Below, in pieces: positions 1-4,159 of a stretch of DNA of 5,373 nucleotides. Both the position numbers and the translations under genes were made by a program. The DNA is from Candidatus Hydrogenedentota bacterium. Lineage in GTDB: Bacteria; Hydrogenedentota; Hydrogenedentia; Hydrogenedentales; CAITNO01. Each line of letters opens with the position of its first letter. Position 1 is the first letter of the stretch. The stretch is taken from positions 1-5,373 of the forward strand of contig SKQZ01000233.1 in assembly GCA_007118765.1 (NCBI GenBank). Direction: 5' to 3'. The notes under the pieces are model-generated. The model saw only the letters and a program-made list of their open reading frames with translations. It did no database searches and was not told where the DNA came from.

Positions 1-57
1 CAATACAACGCCCAGCACACCTGCAATGATGATTTGTTTTTTATTCTGCTCATTCAT
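1..57 (-). CDS. Partial N-terminus of a membrane-anchored protein in the pilP position
   Basis: Only the first 19 codons are inside the window, and they run off its left edge. They read MNEQNKKQIIIAGVLGVVL: a short polar, lysine-bearing cytoplasmic tail followed by the start of a hydrophobic segment, which looks like an N-terminal membrane anchor. The ATG overlaps the last 8 bases of pilO (ATGAATGA), an arrangement typical of translational coupling; a weak GGGG lies 7 bases upstream. In most type IV pilus clusters the gene after pilO is pilP, an inner-membrane lipoprotein that joins PilN/PilO to the PilQ secretin. No lipobox cysteine is visible in these 19 residues, so the PilP assignment rests on gene order alone. 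It could equally be another anchored pilus or secretion component. Confidence 0.5.
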   Translation of the reverse strand, partial: MNEQNKKQIIIAGVLGVVL

Positions 58-631
58 TGTTCGACCCCGTGTCGCGTTGCACAAACCTGAACGTACTCAG
101 GACAAATACCGCTTCAGAAACGCGGTCCCGTTCTTCGCCGATGTCTATGTCAGACACTTTGAAGTACCGTTCATCCCGCTCAAGCATGTTGATGAAGGTT
201 ACAATGTCATGGAACCGTCCCCTCGCAGTGACCCTGTAGGGAATGACCTCCATATTATCGGCCGTGCGCGTGGGCAGCGACGCCAGCTGAACGCGCAATC
301 CCAACTCACCTGCTTGCCGCTCGAACCGGCTGAGCAAGGAGGGGATTTCACGTTCCTCCGGCAACCGCTCCTCAAAGACGTTCACGAGATAGTCCATCTC
401 CTCGGCTTCCTCGCGCAGGTCCGCAATATTGTCATCAATCTCGCGGGCCGCCGCAAGTTCCCGGCTAACCTGGTCCAAGTATTCCCGTTGTTCTTCTATG
501 GCATGCTGTTGTTGCGTATACGCCAAAAAATAGAACGACACGAACAAAACCGCCGTGACAGCGAGCACCACGCCGACGAACGCCCAGTCTTGCAGGGTCA
601 CCTTGCCTTTTAATATGTCCATCATGGGCAT
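50..631 (-). CDS. pilO: PilO-like inner-membrane pilus/secretion assembly protein
   Basis: This 193-residue protein has the PilO layout. A short cytoplasmic N-terminus is followed by one membrane segment at about residues 17-38, a charged coiled coil at about 41-81, and a periplasmic ferredoxin-like core at about 95-186. The core shows family-type motifs: EIPSLLSRFERQAGELGL (95-112) and PYRVTARGRFHDIVTFINML (131-150), then VSDIDI (159-164). In known systems PilO pairs with PilN and PilP to form the periplasmic part of the alignment complex between the PilM ring and the secretin. The ATG at 631 is preferred over the in-frame ATGs at 625 and 622 because GAGG (641-638) sits 6 bases upstream of it. 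It lies 77 bases after pilN, and its stop overlaps the next gene. GspM of type II secretion is related in role and cannot be fully excluded. Confidence 0.88.
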   Translation of the reverse strand: MPMMDILKGKVTLQDWAFVGVVLAVTAVLFVSFYFLAYTQQQHAIEEQREYLDQVSRELAAAREIDDNIADLREEAEEMDYLVNVFEERLPEEREIPSLLSRFERQAGELGLRVQLASLPTRTADNMEVIPYRVTARGRFHDIVTFINMLERDERYFKVSDIDIGEERDRVSEAVFVLSTFRFVQRDTGSNNE

Positions 632-665
632 CTATTACCTCGCGCTGACAAATGCCGCGCACCTA

Positions 666-696
666 TGCGGGTTCGCCGCCCATGGGCAGTCCCGCA
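666..696. repeat. Hairpin in the pilN-pilO gap
   Basis: A 6-base inverted repeat, TGCGGG (666-671) and CCCGCA (691-696), encloses a shorter perfect one, GCCC-AT-GGGC (678-687). It fills most of the 77-base spacer between the pilN stop and the pilO start. In the minus-strand transcript it would fold about 25 bases upstream of the pilO Shine-Dalgarno. No T-run follows it, so it does not look like an intrinsic terminator. An RNA processing or stability element, or chance GC-rich pairing, are the alternatives. Confidence 0.4.
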
Positions 697-708
697 GCCT
701 AGTTCGCA

Positions 709-1341
709 CTAAGAAACGATATACTCAAAAAGGAATTCACGCACTGGATAGCCATCAAACTCCGTGTCAATAATCCGAGACGTATAGAGTTGGAAGTGAG
801 ACGCAAAATCGGGATCAACAGTCGTATTGGTTGCCAACGTGGCCGTACTGCTCAAGCCGGTCTCATCATCAACAGCATAGCCGGACAATTCCAACACAAG
901 CCTTTCGTGCGTTTCCCGCTCGATTCGTGTTTGACCTGTTCGCGGGTCTTGCCGCGGCCGCTCCTCTGTAAACCGGCGCGATGTGAGTCGGATGCGTTTA
1001 TACCAGATATTTTCCGGTGTCAGGGTGGCAAGCTGATGCAGATGCTCCGACCAAACCGTTCTGTCCTCCAAAATCACCTGGATGGTTTCCACCATGACTT
1101 GGAGCTGTTTCTTCCGCTCTTCCAGTTCCTCATGTTCCTCAACCGTGGCAGCCAGCAATTCCAAGGCCGCCTCCTGTTGAGCCACTTGCGTATTGATGCC
1201 GCTCAGTTCGCCACGTAGGCTCATGTACACCTGAAACATAAAAAACAAGGCCGCGCCCAGAACAGCCAAACTTATAATGTGGGGCAATGGCGTCCGGGTA
1301 ATCGGTCTTAATTCTTGCGGTAGAAGATTTATTCTAATCAT
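709..1341 (-). CDS. pilN: PilN-like inner-membrane pilus/secretion assembly protein
   Basis: The 210-residue product opens with MIRINLLPQELRP, the hallmark PilN tail (INLLP) that inserts into a groove of PilM on the cytoplasmic side. One membrane segment follows at about residues 21-42, then a charged coiled coil at about 43-92. The periplasmic domain includes WSEHLHQLATLTPENIWYKR (97-116) and LVLELSGYA (148-156), as in PilN-family folds. A charged, repeat-poor stretch at about 121-146 looks like a loop enlargement within that domain. PilN is the partner of PilO and anchors PilM to the membrane. The ATG at 1341 is 12 bases after the pilM stop, with GAGGA 9 bases upstream, so it is surely in the same operon. 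GspL C-terminal regions are distantly similar, but the separate PilM supports PilN. Confidence 0.9.
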   Translation of the reverse strand: MIRINLLPQELRPITRTPLPHIISLAVLGAALFFMFQVYMSLRGELSGINTQVAQQEAALELLAATVEEHEELEERKKQLQVMVETIQVILEDRTVWSEHLHQLATLTPENIWYKRIRLTSRRFTEERPRQDPRTGQTRIERETHERLVLELSGYAVDDETGLSSTATLATNTTVDPDFASHFQLYTSRIIDTEFDGYPVREFLFEYIVS

Positions 1342-1350
1342 GCTTGGTCA

Positions 1351-1355
1351 TCCTC
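1351..1355 (-). promoter_or_regulatory. pilN ribosome binding site overlapping the pilM stop
   Basis: GAGGA on the minus strand shares two bases with the TGA stop of pilM (1356-1354) and stands 9 bases before the pilN ATG. Ribosomes finishing pilM would end on this site, which suggests coupled translation and matched amounts of PilM and PilN. Confidence 0.7.
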
Positions 1356-2601
1356 ATAAATCCGCCATGCCGCGCGCAGCCAATCCCACGGCCACCATAA
1401 ACTGAGCGGGTCGCTGCTCCAGTTCAACGTGTGTGTTGCCCTCGCCCAACAGCAATGCACTTTCCATCGGGTTTGCAATCTCCACAACGCCGAATCCCAG
1501 TTCGTCTTTCAAGGTCTCCGCAACCAACGGGAAATCTGCCAAGCCGCCGGTAAGAATAATCCGGTCGACCGGCTGTTCATACAACTGGTGTTCGTAATAG
1601 TCAAAGGACCGCCGGAACTCAACACCCATGCGGTTGAGGGGAGCAGCCACCAAATCTTCAATGCGCTGCGTTTTCCTTTCAAGCGTCATGGCCGCCGGTG
1701 GCGGTGTCTTGCCGCTGGCGGCATCCATTTCGTCGTCCAGCGGATCCAACAGTGAGCCGCCGCTGCCCATGTCAGCAAATGGATCGCCCGCCATGGGCAC
1801 GTCATCGTCATCGGTAATTCCGATTTCCGTCTCCAACGCCTCCAGCGCTTCAGGAACATCCGTGTCCGATGTGTTGTATTCAAAGCTTTCAACCGCTTCA
1901 ATGGCTTCTTCATAGGGGCAGCGACGTCCTTTGGCCACCGCCTGAATCACTTCGCGTCCGCCCCAGCCCACCTCGCGAATGAAATTTGAAACGCCGTCTT
2001 TGATGAAGTGAATGCTCGACGAGGTAAGCCCAACGTTAATGATGGCCACTGTCTCGCCTTCGCGCAGGAAGTCACAAGCTTCCGCCGCATCAGCAAGTGC
2101 CAGCGAGTCCACCGTCAACGCGCCGCATTGTACATCGGCGCCACGCAATACCTGCAATCGGTTTTGAATCTCTTCGTGTTTTGCGGCAACAAGAAGCACC
2201 TTGAGCTGGCGGCGTTCATCTTCTTGATACTCCTCAAGCACGACCCAATCCAAAAACACCTCCGACAAATCGTAGGGCATGTTACTTTGCGCTTCCCGCT
2301 CAACGGCAGAGGTCAGCTGCTCCTTGGCCACATCCGTTAAACGGGGGTAGCGCACCACCACCGTCTGACCGGTGAGCGCCGCCACAATATGGCTTTGGAG
2401 TATGGGAAGCGGTTCCAGTGCATTGCGCACAGCCGTAATTTGCGCCCGGACAGGATCGGCATTCAGTTCATTGCGATCTACCATTGCGCATGTCGCTTGG
2501 TCGACCCGAAGACGACCGGAGACGCGCGACATCAGCACCGCTTTCACCGCATGTGAGCCGATATCCAAGCCTATTGCTTTTTTTGGTTTCGTGAAGCCCA
2601 A
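1354..2601 (-). CDS. pilM: PilM-like actin-fold pilus assembly ATPase with acidic insertion
   Basis: The 415-residue product belongs to the PilM branch of the actin/FtsA/Hsp70 fold. The phosphate-1 loop is KAIGLDIGSHAVKAV (8-22), the phosphate-2 region is INVGLTSSSI (188-197), and an adenosine-type motif ILTGGLADFP occurs at 349-358. FRRSFDYYEHQL (329-340) is also typical of PilM. It should sit in the cytoplasm, bind ATP and hold the PilN tail, linking the motor to the membrane complex. It is longer than the usual roughly 350 residues because of an acidic, low-complexity stretch at about 241-305 (DDDD at 264-267, then Gly/Ser/Pro-rich). There is no ATG in frame. The start is TTG, with AGGAG 11 bases upstream, giving MGFTKPKKAIGLDIG, a normal PilM N-terminus. 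An out-of-frame ATG at 2609 overlaps it. First gene of the minus-strand operon. Confidence 0.92.
   Translation of the reverse strand: MGFTKPKKAIGLDIGSHAVKAVLMSRVSGRLRVDQATCAMVDRNELNADPVRAQITAVRNALEPLPILQSHIVAALTGQTVVVRYPRLTDVAKEQLTSAVEREAQSNMPYDLSEVFLDWVVLEEYQEDERRQLKVLLVAAKHEEIQNRLQVLRGADVQCGALTVDSLALADAAEACDFLREGETVAIINVGLTSSSIHFIKDGVSNFIREVGWGGREVIQAVAKGRRCPYEEAIEAVESFEYNTSDTDVPEALEALETEIGITDDDDVPMAGDPFADMGSGGSLLDPLDDEMDAASGKTPPPAAMTLERKTQRIEDLVAAPLNRMGVEFRRSFDYYEHQLYEQPVDRIILTGGLADFPLVAETLKDELGFGVVEIANPMESALLLGEGNTHVELEQRPAQFMVAVGLAARGMADL
2577..2583 (-). other. A_AAA_AAG heptamer near the pilM start
   Basis: On the minus strand the codons for KKA of PilM contain seven A followed by G. 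In the overlapping reading frame that begins at the ATG at 2609, this is CAA-AAA-AAG followed by CAA-TAG, i.e. a dnaX-type -1 slippery heptamer in the correct phase, one sense codon before a stop. A -1 slip there would enter the pilM frame exactly (next codons GCA ATA GGC). The motif is certain. Whether it is used is not: a TTG start at 2601 explains the gene without frameshifting, and a homopolymer length error in the assembly would also give this pattern. Confidence 0.3.
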
Positions 2602-2612
2602 AGCGCCATCTA

Positions 2613-2617
2613 CTCCT
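2613..2617 (-). promoter_or_regulatory. Shine-Dalgarno before pilM
   Basis: AGGAG on the minus strand lies 11 bases before the TTG at 2601 and only 3 bases before the out-of-frame ATG at 2609. The first spacing is somewhat long and the second too short for an ideal start, so the site does not settle which start codon is used. Downstream homology favours the TTG frame. Confidence 0.6.
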
Positions 2618-2740
2618 ATCAGTGTCTATCGTTAAACATGCAAAACAGAATCCATATCGTAGAATATTATCACAACAATGGTCTTCATTTACACTAACGA
2701 CCCCTCTTTTTTTGCCGCTTCATTTCCGTGATTTTTAGTA

Positions 2741-2769
2741 AGTCTATCACAAATATAACATTCTGTCAA
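2741..2769 (-). promoter_or_regulatory. Sigma-70-type promoter for the pilMNO operon
   Basis: On the minus strand a perfect -35 box TTGACA (2769-2764) is followed by a 17-base spacer and TAGACT (2746-2741), four of six matches to TATAAT. The TGA directly before the -10 box fits an extended -10 element. Transcription would begin near 2734, leaving an untranslated leader of about 130 bases before the pilM start. This is the best promoter match seen in the window; the consensus is the general housekeeping one and the host's own consensus is unknown. Confidence 0.6.
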
Positions 2770-2790
2770 CACTTTACCCAAACTCTTTTT

Positions 2791-2802
2791 GGCGCCGGCG
2801 CC
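2791..2802. repeat. 12-base palindrome GGCGCCGGCGCC
   Basis: This perfect 12-base palindrome stands out from its AT-rich surroundings and lies about 21 bases upstream of the -35 box of the pilM promoter. It is flanked by TTTTT on the left of the plus strand, which is on the wrong side for either strand to make an intrinsic terminator. The position suits an operator or activator site, but chance GC clustering is possible. Confidence 0.4.
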
Positions 2803-2886
2803 GCAACAATCTATCACCATCTGCTGGCGTCCATGCTTAAAACCACCGGGCTATATTGCTACGCCCATCATTAGCGTATCATAGAA

Positions 2887-2902
2887 TTGACGTATTTGTC
2901 AA
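2887..2902. repeat. Inverted repeat TTGAC-N6-GTCAA
   Basis: TTGAC (2887-2891) and GTCAA (2898-2902) form a 16-base interrupted palindrome, the shape of a dimeric regulator site. The right arm overlaps TTGTCA (2896-2901), which is 15 bases from TATGAT (2917-2922) on the plus strand. That is a possible, short-spaced promoter toward yicC. The minus-strand reading gives a second TTGACA (2902-2897) without a well-placed -10. Binding-site or promoter roles are inferred only. Confidence 0.35.
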
Positions 2903-2922
2903 CAATTATTTCGCCCTATGAT
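2896..2922 (+). promoter_or_regulatory. Weak candidate promoter toward yicC
   Basis: TTGTCA (2896-2901) and TATGAT (2917-2922) each match the consensus at five of six positions but are only 15 bases apart, shorter than the usual 16-18. If used, the transcript would start near 2929 and carry a leader of about 320 bases containing all of the inverted repeats before yicC. No better plus-strand match was found closer to the gene, though a weak TTGCTC/TATGAC pair occurs around 3166-3195 with a 19-base spacer. Confidence 0.25.
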
Positions 2923-2943
2923 TTAACCCGCAAATGAAACAAG

Positions 2944-3188
2944 GTAACTGCAGCGGTTACAGCGTTCAAAAACATGCACAGTGGATACACGACAAAGCAA
3001 TCATAATCGCTGCGGCAACATTGGCGACGCGTATCATTTCAAACTGCCAAAGCGCCCCGGCCATATTGCGGCAGCGCACACGCGAATGTTGCCTTTGCGC
3101 TTGTTGTCTATGGTATTGTAAACACGTCGCTAACGATACCACCTTGTGCAACAACAAGGCGACCTTGCTCACAGTAACGCTTTTTTTT
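2944..3188 (+). ncRNA. Possible structured leader or small RNA upstream of yicC
   Basis: A run of inverted repeats occupies this non-coding stretch. GTAAC (2944-2948) pairs with GTTAC (2956-2960). GGCAACATT (3014-3022) pairs with AATGTTGCC (3085-3093), enclosing CGCG/CGCG (3028-3031, 3081-3084) and CTGCC/GGCAG (3044-3048, 3070-3074). TGGTATTGT (3111-3119) pairs with AACGATACCA-type sequence at 3133-3141 over nine pairs, including one G-U. CCTTGT (3142-3147) pairs with ACAAGG (3154-3159), directly abutting the previous stem. Eight T follow at 3181-3188. The series could be a 5' leader of yicC or a separate RNA. No known RNA family is recognised, and single stems of this size can arise by chance. 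Confidence 0.3.
3142..3167 (+). promoter_or_regulatory. Mutually exclusive hairpins upstream of a T-run
   Basis: The segment CAAGG (3155-3159) can pair either backward, as ACAAGG with CCTTGT (3142-3147, loop of six), or forward with CCTTG (3163-3167, loop of three). The two folds cannot coexist, which resembles the switch of an attenuator. The T8 tract begins 13 bases after the second stem, too far for a standard intrinsic terminator, so attenuation is only a possibility. Confidence 0.25.
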
Positions 3189-3251
3189 CTATGACCGTAT
3201 TTGAACTGATAACCACAACCCAGAGATCACCAAACATCAGGAAACGAACCC

Positions 3252-4130
3252 ATGACAAAAAGCATGACCGGATTTGCGCGTGCATCAGCCACGCTTGGGG
3301 GCGAAACAATCGCCATCGAAATCAGCAGTGTGAACCATCGTTTTCTGGACACCAGTATCCGCCTTCCCCACCACTGGACGATGGTTGAACCAACATTGCG
3401 GGCAGTTGTCAAGAAGCATGTGGCCCGAGGAAAACTGAACATAGTTGTCCGCCACGAGCGTGGCGTCAGCGCCTCTCCCCCCATCCGGCTTGACGTTGAA
3501 CGTGCGAAGCAATACATTGAGGCGAGCAACGAACTCATGCATCTTATGCGCTCGACCGACGTGGTCTCGGTGGATACGCTCATCACCCTTGACGGCGTAA
3601 TCACCAGCATTGAAGAAGAGCCGGACAAAGAAGAAACCGAGCGCGTGTTGTCCTCGGCGCTTGAGGATGCCCTACAGCAACTTAATGATATGCGCAGCCA
3701 TGAAGGCAACGCACTTGCAACGGCGCTTGCGGAACACTTGCAAGCACTTGAAGCAACCCTTGGCCGAGTGGAAGCCCAAGCCCCCGCGCTTGTTAAAGCC
3801 TATCAAGACCGGTTATGGCAACGCATGGAAGAAATCAACGCCGAGACCGGACTGAAGGAAGAGCGACTGGCCATGGAAGTCGCCGTAATGGCCGAACGCA
3901 TGGACGTGAACGAGGAGCTTGTTCGCTTGAAAGCACACATAGCACATGCCCGCGACATACTCAACACCGACGGCCCCGTCGGTCGCGACTTGAATTTTCT
4001 GACACAAGAAATGCAGCGGGAAGTAAACACGTTGGGCGCCAAATTGCGCGGCGTTGATACTTGTCGTGACATTATTGAGATGAAGGGTGAAGTGGAAAAG
4101 CTTCGCGAGCAAATACAAAACGTCGAATAA
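3252..4130 (+). CDS. yicC: YicC/YloC-family endoribonuclease
   Basis: The 292-residue product matches the family along its whole length (E. coli YicC is about the same size). The N-terminal YicC domain starts with the signature SMTGFAR (4-10) and SVNHRFLD (26-33), with ARGKLN at 58-63. The middle has MRSHEGNAL (147-155) and EVAVMAERMDVNEELVRLKA (209-228). The C-terminal domain has GRDLNFLTQEMQREVNTLGA (244-263) and ends EMKGEVEKLREQIQNVE (276-292), nearly textbook for the family. Characterised members are cytoplasmic oligomeric RNA endonucleases; E. coli YicC takes part in turnover of certain small RNAs. Targets here are unknown. The ATG at 3252 has CAGGA 9 bases upstream. In many bacteria the gene sits beside gmk; here a glycosidase follows after 29 bases. 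The 5' side is a long, possibly structured non-coding region. Confidence 0.95.
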   Translation: MTKSMTGFARASATLGGETIAIEISSVNHRFLDTSIRLPHHWTMVEPTLRAVVKKHVARGKLNIVVRHERGVSASPPIRLDVERAKQYIEASNELMHLMRSTDVVSVDTLITLDGVITSIEEEPDKEETERVLSSALEDALQQLNDMRSHEGNALATALAEHLQALEATLGRVEAQAPALVKAYQDRLWQRMEEINAETGLKEERLAMEVAVMAERMDVNEELVRLKAHIAHARDILNTDGPVGRDLNFLTQEMQREVNTLGAKLRGVDTCRDIIEMKGEVEKLREQIQNVE

Positions 4131-4159
4131 GCACACAGTTAATTTTCAGGAGCATTCGC

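Larger units (their letters stand above)
2602..3251. other. Divergent intergenic region between pilM and yicC
   Basis: These 650 bases separate the two divergent transcription units. Open frames here are short and lack a Shine-Dalgarno, a recognisable domain or a family-like sequence, so I see no supported gene. The pilM-proximal part is AT-rich and carries the pilM promoter, a 12-base palindrome and two copies of TGTTGACA on the minus strand (2771-2764 and 2904-2897). Other repeated words are TCTATCAC (2743-2750, 2810-2817) and GCGTATCAT (2874-2882, 3029-3037). The yicC-proximal part holds a series of inverted repeats ending in eight T. Confidence 0.75.

Noticed and set aside
26..613. 195-codon open frame on the plus strand opposite pilO
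   Set aside because: It is antisense to a protein with clear PilO features, has no recognisable domain and no Shine-Dalgarno, and is explained as a shadow of pilO codon usage.
790..1218. 142-codon plus-strand frame opposite pilN
   Set aside because: Lies wholly inside pilN on the other strand, with no domain-like sequence or initiation signal.
2791..2802. GGCGCCGGCGCC as an intrinsic terminator
   Set aside because: A terminator needs T after the stem on the transcribed strand. Here T5 precedes it on the plus strand and A5 follows it on the minus strand, and no gene ends nearby.
2966..3172. 68-codon minus-strand frame in the intergenic region
   Set aside because: No start signal or recognisable sequence; it overlaps the other intergenic frame and the inverted repeats.
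2934..3194. 86-codon Cys-rich plus-strand frame in the intergenic region
   Set aside because: No Shine-Dalgarno before the ATG, irregular composition, and the stretch is better described by its inverted repeats.
3252..4130. Considering the YicC reading frame as disrupted because of its GAK-LRGVDTC segment near the C-terminus
   Set aside because: The frame is continuous, the following EMKGEVEKLREQIQNVE is canonical, and only one or two residues differ from the usual pattern; this is normal divergence.
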